DNA of 64,000 bases from assembly GCF_035582795.1 (NCBI RefSeq), contig NC_134365.1, positions 221,357,887 to 221,421,886 of the forward strand. Direction: 5' to 3'. The notes below the pieces were generated by a model. That model was not told the DNA's origin and did no database searches. It saw nothing but the letters and a program-made list of their open reading frames with translations. Within the stretch, counting starts at the first letter, position 1. The number at the start of each line of letters is the position of its first letter. Positions 34,401-46,400 of this stretch are shown in pieces. The position numbers and the translations under genes are program-made. This DNA is from Mycteria americana (Eukaryota > Chordata > Aves > Ciconiiformes > Ciconiidae).

Positions 34401-37400
34401 ACCCCATCTGCCACCGTCCCCAGGAGCCTGCAGACCTACGTGTCCCTCTCGGAGGCACTGGCTCTCGCTCAGGCTCTGTTTATTCGGCAGGATAATGCCT
34501 TGGATACGAAGGGGAAAATAAAAGGATGGCTGTGGAGCCTTGCAGCGGCAGGGTCTCACCGGGCTGTGTCTGATGTTGTCAGCTGCTAGAACAGCTGCGT
34601 GAACAGCTGGTCTAAACCTCTTTGAAAACTGCCCTGAGACCAGAGCCTCTGGGATAAATCCTACTTTTTATGACATTTGCTCTTTCCCGCCTGAGGCAGG
34701 TCTTCGCCATGAGCTGCTGGTCAGAAGGAGAAAGAAGGAAGAGGCTCCACGGCCAAACCCTGCTCCCTGCAGGTCTGGACCCCATGGAGGTCCCTGAAGT
34801 GGAGAGTAGGGTTTGGTTTGCAGCGACCTCCACCAGATCGTCTCATTTACTAAAGTTTCTTCCTCCTCTTCACGTCTCCTGCACAGTGGCTTGGCTTCCT
34901 GATGGTAGAAGAAGCTGCTGTGGTTTGGTTTTCTAAGAAAAACCTTAGTTAACCTCTTGGTTTCAGTTGACTGAGAGCTTAGGGATACCCCAGAGAAAAT
35001 TGCTGCATGGAGAACAGGACCTTGCTGTTGTGGTCTGGCTGCTGCTGGGCTGCTGAACGTCCTTCTCTACCCTTCTGCAAAGCAGCAAAAAGAGAGCCCT
35101 GCAGGAAACGGGTGCAAATCTGTTGACTGAAGTGGGACTGGGATGCACTAAGGTCAAGACTGGCCTTGGCCTGTGGTTTTCGGCTTGAATCACTACAGCA
35201 ATGATGTTTTCCAAACTAAGTACCAAGCCAGCGGAAGAAGGTCTACACCTGAACGTCCATCCACAGCTCTTGACCTAGTGTCTTTGTGTGCTTGACTCTG
35301 GTGTTATCGAATAACCCGACACAGAGGGAGGGCAGAGCTGCGGTGTGGACCTGGGTCTGGGTTCAGCATCACGCTTCCCCTTTCTACCTGTCTCTTCCAG
35401 GTCCTTGTCCTGGGAGATGTCAGATAAAAGGGTTTTGTGCCACTTTGAATTGGTGGGTGTTACGCAGAGTTTACAGGTGCGTGGGGGCTGTTTCAGATCC
35501 GGTAGCACTAACAATGCCTGAGAGCAAGGCAATGCCTCCCTCTTTTTGGGGAAGACCACTCCACTCATGAGCATGTGGACTGGCAATCAGTGAACCAGCC
35601 ATGCTAGGAGAGGACACCATCCACCATGCTATACCCCACAGGATGGAGAGTGTGGCAGGGGCAGATCTTCAGCTTTCATCGGTTGCTAGATGATTGGTGA
35701 TATTTGAGGATGGACTATTGGGGTGCTTATGATTTATGCTAGATCTCCAATTTGAAGTGCTGGCACCTCAACACGGAGGACATACAGCCCTGTCCAGACC
35801 TTGGTAATGCTGACAATGCTTTTTTTATCTTCTGCCTTCCTAGGAAGGCCAGATTTACTGCGGCTTGGTGACCTGCCCGGAGCTGTTGTGCTCTTCTCCC
35901 CTAACCGTGCCGGATTCCTGCTGCCAGGTCTGCAAAGGTAATGAGGAGCCCAGGAGCTGCTCCTGAGCGAGGGCTGGGAGACCCCAGCTGGTTGCCACCA
36001 GCTGGCAGGAGCCATTTCAAGCCACTTTAGCAGAATTTTGGAAGCCTGTGCTGTAAATCAGGCCACTTGCTGTGTCTTGGTTGCACCAGGAAACAAAAGA
36101 TGAGGGCTCAGTTTTTTTCTTGCATGCTTCCCCTCCCACACCTAGTTGTGTCCTGCCTCCCTGCAGCCCATACGTTGGGTAGGGCTGAGCTCTTTGCCCT
36201 GCCACTGGTGCATCATGCAAGACATGAGACCTGCATGGAGAGCAAAGTCCTCCAGACCACTCACCCACCAGGATGGAGATGGTTGTATGGACCACGTAAA
36301 GATGGTGCATGCTGCTGTTGCTCCAGGGAAGTTTCCAGGACAGTCAGGGAAACTCCCTCCTTCCACCCCCATACAGCATGGCTGAGTTTCACTCCCACAG
36401 CTCTCTGCCGGGGAGAAACTCTTGAATTTGCTGCTGTTTCCCCTGACTTTCACCCAGGAGGGTAAGGAGAGAATCAAGCTCCATGTCTCCAGATGAGACA
36501 GACTCAAGAGCGAATGGGCAGGTTCACACCTTGCTGACAATGAAGGCACAGCATAAAATGACTCTTTAATACGAGAAATATTTATGAAGCTGGAAGGCCA
36601 TGGTCTCCCGGCCATGGCCACAAAATGACCTCCTCCAGGTCCCTCCTCCAAACTCTCCCCTTCTGCAATTTGTGCTCCTCTTGCCTAGTTCTCTTTGGTG
36701 CAGTTGGGGCATGTCATTGACTTGGTGAGAAATGTCTTCGGATTTCTTTTTAATGCCAGGTCTTCCCCATCATCTCATACTCTACCTCTGGGGTGTTTTC
36801 ATGCCACCTAATTTCAGAAGTCTGCAAAGCCATGTCTTTCTGGGAGCTGAGCTCTTGTTAATAGTCAGTGAGGATAAAAGGGTTTTTGGCGTATGGCTCC
36901 CATTTGCTTTGGGTGATGTGAATTGCATAGTCGAAGCTCTTCTCTCTCCAGACCTCGCAGGTGGGCCAGCACCCTGAAGAGAGCTGCTTTTAGTCAGCTG
37001 GACCCCAGAGAGCAAATCCTTATTCAGCCCTGCAGCATTTCACAGGACAATGTTTTTTCCTTGCAGATGGCTCATATGAGAAGTCCACAGAAGAGGAACA
37101 CCTGCAGTTAAACAGAGGTGTTGTACGTGACGTTTGCATTTTAAAACTCAGAATATTGCTTCTAGCACAGCCCCGTTAAGCAGCTCAAAGAAAGGCATTT
37201 GCCCTTGGCTGTAGTCTTCTACAAAGACATGGCCCACAGCAGCTCTAGGAGGGCAGTCAGTTCCTTGGATAGCAGAACCACAGACACCTGGTTTGCAGAT
37301 GAATCGTGTCTGGGAGTTGACTTTAGGTGAGGGCTATCAGCGTAGGCAGACATCAGACCACCAGGGAAAGACTCTTGTCCTCTTCCTCTGAAGCATCTCT

Positions 37401-40400
37401 GATGTCTTTGGAAGAGCCAAAAGACCTGTGGGAACAGGAAATCTTGGGCACTTCTCCTTGTTGGCCAACCTGGCTGAGATTGGCCAGTAGGTTAAAACAG
37501 CTGAGGAACATGGACAGAGCAGACTCAGAGGTGACCGACAGCCAGATGTGACCCTTACCCATAGAGTCAGATGGCCCAAATCTCTCTTTGGGGGCTCTTG
37601 CTTCAGGAGATGGTGTCTCCTCTCCACCCTGGGCTCAAAGGTGTCCTGCCTCCCAGTTGTAGCTCCCATAGAGCAGCCAGCACTGGAGCTGGCCACCAGC
37701 ATGCTTTCCCCAGGCTGTTTTTATCGGCAGCCCCAGCAAGGAAAAAGTGACTCCTTGGCTTCCAAGGGTGGATTCGTGGTGACATTTCAGAGCTGGGTGG
37801 CCCATGCCAGGTCTGTGGGATTAGGTCACTTACAGCTCCTGGCCCTGCCCTTTTCCATACTGCTGGGTGAAACGCCAGCGTCACACCTCCACCACCTATA
37901 AAATCTCAAAAATAGACACAAGGGGACCCTTTGTGCTGCATGTCTTGTCCCAGCAGTTTGCTCTTGGAAGCCTGGGGTGTTCCCAGGGTTTCAGTCCTGC
38001 TGGCTGGCAGCCCCACACCAACCCTCCTGGTGCCAGCCAGGTGAGAAGGCAAGGATATGGCCCGTCCTTACCTCTCTGATCCTGGTTGGGTTGCACGGAT
38101 GCCAGTCCTCAGTTTCCCAGCAGACGTCTAGAAAAGAGCAGCCCATTTCCCTGCCTGTGTTAGTGATGTAGGACCTCACCTGAGGGCATCGGGTTGAGCG
38201 TGGGATGAGAAGGGTGCTGCCCCAATGAGGGGGACCCACATGCAGCATAGGGAGGACACCAGCATGGGGCATTGACACAAAACTGCTCCGCACCCCTTAG
38301 GAGGTTGCAGGCACCGAGATGGCTGCTGGGTCATTGCTCATCCCTGTGGTCTCTGGACCTTCCACTCCTGATGGAAGGTGTGCATGGCTTTTTTCAGCAT
38401 GCTTTGGAGTGAGAACAACCCAATGGCCTGGGTCTGAGTCCCCTTCTTTTCTCTGACTGTTCACAGAGGCACTCGCAAGACCTGTGCTTGGGAGAAGCGG
38501 TGGGCAGGAAGCCACCCGGAGCCACCGCGTCCACTGTTCTCAGTTCTTCCCTGGAGTTCATTCCCAGGAGCTTCAAACCCAAGGGAGGAGGTGGCACCAC
38601 TGTGAAGATCGTCTTGAAAGAGAAGCACAAGAAAGGTAAGGGATGGAGGGGCCAGGCAGCCTGTATGTGGCCTAAGGTGACTTCTCCAGGACTTTGAATT
38701 CTCCAGGAAATCTGTTTCAGCAGCAGGTTTCCACCACCGAGTCCTACTTCCCACTCCTCCACAGCCAGCCTCACCCAGCTATCTCAGCCCTGATGGCCCA
38801 TAGCCTCTTGACTGCATGAATCTACCACTTTCCAAGAAGGGTTGGAAGAAGATTGGTCCTTGGGCTGTTTTGGAGATCTGGGAAGGGAGGTGCTCAGCTG
38901 GAAGACTCCATGTGGTCCTTCCAGGACAGTGCCGCAGAGGGACAGGATGTTCCTCCTTGCGCCTACCCGCCATGTGCTGGGTCTGTCCCAGTACTGTGGT
39001 CTTCCTCCTGGAGGAGAGAGTAGGAAAGTGAGATGAGGAGGCAACCCCATGGAGCCAAAGGGGAAAAGACAGGTCCCTTCTCCTCTTGGGGGCTCTCCTA
39101 CCACTGTGTCTCCGGAAGGGCTCTTTCCAGTCCTTGGAGATGAAGCCCTGGAGGAAATTTTGGGACCTCCAGAATTTTTCATGGAGGAGTCAGCAGGTGG
39201 CACTCTTCACTGTGCTTCATGCCTGTGACAGCCTCGAAGAGACCCTGGGCTTGCAGAGGCTTGGAGGCAGGTGAGGTCCTGCCCCACACTTAGCACTCCT
39301 CCCCGCCAGGGTGGTTGACCCCAGCAGCCTCCATCTCCTGGAGCCTGGTCCCCTGACCCATGGCACCTCCTGGGTGGGGTTGCTGCAATATCCCAGTGTC
39401 CACTGGTGCTGGATGTGCTGCCTGAGGACCATGCTCCTCAAGACAGCAGGGCCACACGTTTCTGAGGTGGTGAAATGTGTTGAGCTCCACCAAGCCTTGG
39501 GTGTACAAAGAGGAGGAGGATTTATTTCCATCAGCAACTCTTTTTTCTCTCTCCTCCAGCTTGTGTTTACAATGGGAAGACCTACTCCCACGGGGAAGTG
39601 TGGCACCCCGTCTTCCGGCTCTATGGCCTCCTGCCCTGCATCCTCTGCACTTGCAGGGATGGTGTCCAGGACTGCCAGAAGATCACGTGCCCCAAGGAGT
39701 ATCCATGTGACTATCCAGAGAAAGTAGATGGGAAATGCTGTAAAATATGTCCAGGTAGGTGTGATCCCACCTGCTCCTGCAGCTGCCTTCCAGGTCCTTC
39801 CTTTAGCCTTGTTTTAAAGCCCAGAGCAGATGTGTAGGTGTTCACGTCACTGGTGACTTGAATGCACACCAGGTGAGTTCAGCAGGGCAAGCACTGAGGT
39901 AAGGGTTGGCTTGTCTTGGAGAGCAGCAGGACTGACCCAAGGTGAGGAAGCTGCACCGATCCCAAAAGGTTGCATCTGTTGGGTAGGCGTAGTCTGGAGA
40001 AAGATGCCCAAGGAGGGACATGCTAAGGGTCTTCAGACAGATAGAAGATGCTTTCTGGGGAGAGGGCATGGTCTGTTCTCCAGACCTCCAGCTGGGACAA
40101 GAAGTCGCAGGATTAAATTGTGGCAGCTGAAATGTAGGTTTGAGATGAGGAGGACACTTTCTGGGTGCGGGGTTATCTGTGACACTCATGGTTTGGTTCG
40201 AATTTGAGTTGAGGTCCCTGTCCCTGGAAGGAGAGGGTTAGGCACACCGCTATTGGGGTGGGCCAGGTAGAACTGGGCTGGTGCTGGGGCTGGGACATGG
40301 TGGAGAGGACACCTTTTTTTTCATGTTCCATGGGTGTTGGGTCTCTCAGTTGCTTCTTGGTCTTTGGAAAGCTGTTTACCTTAAACCACAGACCTGGCAA

Positions 40401-43400
40401 AGAAGTGGCAAGGCATGAGATCTTCTCCTGTTCCCACTGGAGAATGTTTTCTAGGTTATACCTCTCTGTACTATCATTCAGCAGTAGATGTTTAGATGAT
40501 GGACCACCCACTGCTTCCTTAGAGAGACTAACGATACCTGAGTCTCTCTGAGCCTGACTGCAGATGCAGCAATTGCTGTGTGATCTCTTCTGATGTGCAT
40601 CTTCAAGGTGGTTTCGTGGAGGGGTCTCACCAGGGAGAACAAGTAAGGGGCATTGCCACATTTAAGAATGGGGGCAAACATGCTGCAAAATAATTTCAGC
40701 TGTGATTTTCAAGGTTTTCCAGCCTCTGAGCAGGGAGGTTCTGGGATGGCCTCCCCGGGGGAGTGAAGGGCAGAAGCTCAGCTTGTTTTAATAAGGTTTC
40801 TGATATGTTTATGAGCAGGATTTATGATGTGGTACCTGGTGGGAATGGGATGTGATGACTGAGCAGAGCCCTTCCAGTCTTGCATTCCCATTATAACGGG
40901 TCTTTCTGGTTTAAAGTCTACAACTTTCTCTGCTGGGATCTCTTGTCTGCTGTTCAGTCTTCATTTATTTCCAGTTAAACACTCTGACCCAGCCAAAATT
41001 ATTTTCTTCTTGCTTTCCAGTACTCACAGATAGCAATCACACACACATACGCATTGCTCAGCCAAGCTACATGCTTGTCCTCTGTTTCACTGCATGGAGG
41101 TTTCACCCATCTTCTTTTTCCAGGCAGTTTCCATGACTGTCATCCTCTTCCTCCTTTGTACCCAGTAGCTTGGAGAGAAATGCTGAGCGATTTCTATTTG
41201 CAAAAGGGATCCTGATTGAAGGGAATTGCTGCGATGCATTGGTCGGATGGGGAAACCATCGCGGCTGCTGGGGGCAGAGCTGGTGGCCGGGACCCCTGGG
41301 TCCCTGCTCCTCCTTCCCAACGCTGTTGGCCATCGAGTGGTTCCAGCGTGAAGCTCCGAGGTTGTTAAATACCTGTTGTACCTGTGAGGACATGCGGTTC
41401 CTTCCCCGTCGTGAAGGTGGGGCTGCCTCGATCGATGCAGCCCTGGAGTGGGTGAAGTTTAATGGCCTGGGATGGAGGTTTTCCTGCACCTGGACTGCAC
41501 GGTAGCAGGGATGAAGGTGGTGGGCTGTGGTCGTCCCCCTTCACATCACACTGAGCCTGCAGAGCTGAACGCTCGTCTTCCCGTCACTGAAAAAGCCCAG
41601 CTTTGCATCCCTTTAAATTGGGATTTCCATCCCCTCTCCGAGAAAAGTAGCTCAGGACTGCTCCAGAAAGCATGGGGGAGAGCAGAATCAGGCCTAAAAT
41701 AACTGTCCTACTAAAATAAACCCCACGCATCTATTTATAGCCAAACTTTCTTTCGAGTAGTGTAAAAAGCTTCAGCATCCAAAATGACGGGGAGAACAAG
41801 GCTAAATTCAGCAGAGCTGGCCTCCTCTGCGTTCCAAGGACCACAACCAAAGGCAATAAATCTCGTTCCAAAACCATGGGGGATTCTTAATTACTCCAGA
41901 TAAATTAAAAAAATTAAAAAATTAGCAGCTCTCCTTTACCAGGGATGTTGAAAAAGTCACGTAGGGTCCTGCCAGTGCCCCTGGTATGGGTCTCCCCACC
42001 GTTGCACCCCGTGCGGGGAGGGGGCTCGGGCTGGGGCTGAGCCCACCCGCGGGGCTGAGCCGGGCACGCTGCCCAGGCAGCCCTGCCACGGCGCTGGCTC
42101 CTGTGCTGCGGGCTCATCCCTTCGCTTCGCTGACGTTGCTCCTCCGGGAAGGCAACAGGAGCAAGATGGGAAGCAGGGAATCCAGCCTGGGCTTTGCAGT
42201 GATGATGGCACCAAGGTCCCTGCAGTGGGTATGGGGGATCCAGGGTGGAGAAAATCCCCCTTCCCCATCCCCGCTGACATAGAGGCTGCCAAAATCAAGG
42301 GGAATGGAAAATATGGGGATGAGCAGGTCCACAGATCCTTTATCAACATCTCCTTTTGCTGCTAATATCGGGGCTGGGGATCGGACCCTGGAGCCAAGGT
42401 CCCATTCAGAGACACGGCTACGCCACATTGCATCAAACCCAATGAGATGCCTTTTCCTCGACTTGGGTGCTGAGATGACTCCTCCAAGCTCCTTCCTGCC
42501 CCTGTTTAATGAACTCTGTCCTTGTTTTTGCCCAGAAACCAGAGTCAAACCCACTGATGAAACAGTCACCGCCCGGTGTGGCAAGAACCCCAACCGTGTC
42601 CTGGTGTACATGTTTGTGCCGCCGAGCTCGGAGACCTCCAAAGAGATCCTCAGGACGATCGCGATCGAGAAGGAGCCCGCAGAAGAGGTGGAAATCTACA
42701 ACTGGAAGCTGATTAAAGGTGAGTACCGTAATGAAACCAGCCAGCAACGGAGGAGGTGTGTGTGGAAACCTGGTGCTTTCCAAGCTTTGTTCAATTTTTC
42801 AGGCTTTTCTTGTGGTGCTCCAGACCTTGTGTAGTGAGTTGGAGCCTGCTGACAGCAGGTTGGCTTTTCTAACTCCCCCCCTTTCACACTCTTTTGCTGC
42901 AGTTGCATGCAGACCAGGGGCTGGAAAACACTTTTGGCCCCACCACGAGCTGCAACACCATCCAGAGGCACAGCATGTGGGCAAACAAGGCAAGGGCCAT
43001 GGGACTGCTCCTCCAAACCTGCCCGCTTCCGTGCCAAACGCACATGGAAAACAACACAAAAAATTGTTCTGGTCATTCCATATTTTTGCTTTTACTTTTT
43101 TTTTTTCCCACAGTCCACCCATCACTGGGACCAAAGCTTGCAGAGCTGCTGCAAAGGTGCACGCAGGGGGGATGAATTGCCCCCAGCCCACTTTTTGGAT
43201 GGGTGGATTTGGATGCTCCTGTTGCTGTGTCCTCCAGAGGTCAAAGCATGGCAAATACACTGTCAAATGACACCAATCTCTTGCTCTGTCCTCGTACCTT
43301 TAGCTTTGCAACACTCGTATGGACCAGAGGAGCCTATCTCTACTAGAGACACTTGGTCCAGTAGATATTTGTGTTTTGTTTCTCTGGGGCCTAGGAAAGC

Positions 43401-46400
43401 ATCACACTGCCCCAACCCCGAGTCTCCGTTGGACATACTCTACCCCTTGCAAAAACTTGTGCCTTGAGCACTTGAGGTTGATCGCACCTTACCCATGGAT
43501 GCAGTGACCCTCAGCCAGTGTAGCTGGGTGTCTTCTGGACATCTGTAGGCAGATATTCTGGTCTCTTGGGTATGTTTGTGTCTCACCTCTGTCCCTAAGA
43601 AGACCTCAGCCCTCCTGGGGCTGGCTCTTCCCAGCCACCAAGGGTGGGCACACTTGGATAGTAGCCAGAGAAATTAACGCCAGAGATGGATCCCTGACTG
43701 CCACCATGTTTCCATCCTCCCCCTGCCGTCCTCTGTCCTCCACGGTGCCCCTCTCCCCATCCTCCCCCCCGCCTCAGCAAAGCCTCCTTCACAATGGCAC
43801 CTTGTAGCTGGAGGACAGCTCTGAGCCTGCACTGTCTGGGCCCCACCGTTTCCTCTCCTCGCTCCTTGGCAGAGGTCGCCACCCAAACCTTCTTGCCACC
43901 TTCTGAGGCCAAAAGCTTCTCGTCTGCACGGAGCTCCCGAGCCCTGCCAGCCAAGGACAGGGGAGGCCCTTGTCCCCGAGGCCAACACAGCTCTTTTGCT
44001 TGGCAGAGCGAAGTGTTACTATTGGGAAAGAACATGAGCTCAGTCACATATGGATTCCACCTCTCCATGGTCCATCACTCTACCAACAGAGCAGCGTGTG
44101 TGGAGAAAAGAGGCTGCAAGTCGCGCCTGGAGCCCATCCATCTGCCTTTGTATGGGCTTACGATACCTACATGGCCTCATCTATTTCTGTGCCGGGACGG
44201 TTTCCTCCACGAGGCAGGAAGAGAAACCGGCGCCAACATCCAGCCAAAAGTTTTACCCAGCTTGCTGGTGGTGCACGACCAGCCCCCAGATGAGTGGCAG
44301 TGGGGGCTTCCTCATGTTTTTAGGGGTCTGAACACCTCAGGAGTTTTGAAATGTGACTTTCTGATGTTTTAGAGCAGGAATTATCATGGGGAGTGAGGAC
44401 AACAAAGGAACAGGCAGGACCAGAGAGGGACCAGCATGGTTTGGAGGCTCTGTCATTGACTCCTGCCCTTCACCTTGCCTCACTGGAGGCCTGGGCTGTA
44501 CTCGGAGGTGCGGTCCCCTCATGGACCTCCTTCCCGCATGTACCCTGCCAGGCTGTTGATTAGACATTGATTAAAATATTCCTTTCTATCCTGAAAACCT
44601 GCAGCTCTGGGACCTTCAGCAATCCCCAGTGTTTCACCATGCCGGTATACCCTCGCACGTGGGCTGGAAGAGACCTACGGGGTCCGGACCAGCCATCCCC
44701 ATGCTCTTCTGGCATGTGCTTGAAGATCTCCTGCCACGGAGACTCTACGGCCCATCTAATCTCTTCCAGAGCCACAAACCCCTTCCTAAGGGAAGACTTT
44801 TCCCAATGTGCAGCTTCCCTGCAGCTCGAGCTCATGCCTTCTCATCCTCTCCACCACAGGTGTGAAGAGCAGACTCCTTTCCTCTGAAGACACCATCAGC
44901 TCCTGCCTCTGTCCTCTCTTACACAGTTTAAGCAGTTGAGTTTTTTCAGTCTTTCCGTGATGTTAGAAATTTCTGATCCTTTGGTCCTTCCCATAGCTCT
45001 GCTCTGGACTCTCTCTGTGTCTTTCTTGAAGTACGGAGCCCAAAATGGGGTGTGGGACTCTGGTCAAAGGTTGTGTCCTGCTGGGATGGGTCTCATACAC
45101 CCATGTGCACCCATGCTCCCGTCTCCATCCACCTGCTGAGCCTTTGTTTTGCAGATAATTTAGCAAGTCCTGAGACCAGTTTCTTGCATTAGACTCCCTT
45201 CACTCCCCAGCCCAGCATTAAGTATCACGTTTGAAGAGTCATGTTGGTTCCCCATGTAGTCAGCGGAGAGAAGCAGTTATGATATGTCCCGTCCACCCAT
45301 TTTAGGGTGGGTAGAATGGCACTGTGGAAGAGCCTGTCTCTCCCTTGTGTCTCCAAAATTAGGAAAGATGAATTGCTCCCTTGGAGATGGGGCTGGTCCT
45401 TAATTCATTCCTTGTGCTCTACTGGACTCTGCTTGTTTTTTGGTCCTGAGGCAGTGCCTAAAGCACAGAATCATAGAATCACAGAATGGTTTGGGTTGGA
45501 AGGGACCTTTAAAGGTCACCTAGTCCAACCCCCCTGCAGTGACCAGGGCCATCTTCAACCAGATCAGGTTGCTCAAAGCCCCATCCAACCTGACCTTGAA
45601 TGTTTCCAGGGATGGGGCATCCACCACCTCTCTGGGCAACCTGGGCCAGTGTTTCACCACCCTCAGCGTAAAAAGTTTCTTCCTTAGATCTAGTCTGAAT
45701 CTCCCCTCTTTTAGTTTAAAACCATCACCCCTTGTCCTATCGCTACAGGCCCTGCTAAAAACCCCATCTTTCTTATAAGCCCCCTGAGAGCACCAGGAAA
45801 GGTGGTAAGTGCCCAAGAGCCCCACCACCTCCCTCCATCTCATCCTAAACTTTGCAAAGAATGATCCTGTCTGTTGGACAGGATCTGCTCGCCGGGAAAT
45901 GGCATCACCCTTTACCAGCTCCATCCCGTATTGCCTCTTTGGCGGCGGGCAAGCCCAGTGGGCTATTCTTATCCGTGCCGCCTCACGCTCTCCTTGTGCG
46001 TGCTAGAGCATCATCCGCATTCCTCCGCTGCTTCCCAGCTCCTGGCATGTGTCAGAAATGACCGTCCGGGGGGCCAAAGGTCTCAGCCAGCTCTCCGAGG
46101 GCTCTTGGGTGAACATTATCTAGGTCGGTTGAGTAAAAGATATTTATCTCTTGGAGCTCTTGTTTAAAATATCCTCTTGGTTACTAATGTACTGGAAAGT
46201 GCTTCATCAGCCACGGGGACTATAAGCACACCCTCCCGCTCCTTTCTAAGTATAGACCAGAAGGATTTATTGAACACTTGTGCCTTTCTTGCGTCATTAA
46301 CAGTTTTATTATCTCCATCCAGTATCTTCTTTTGTTACTGGTAGGACTTCTTTTCCTGACCCACTTAAAGGACTTATTAATAGTCCAAATATCACATATT

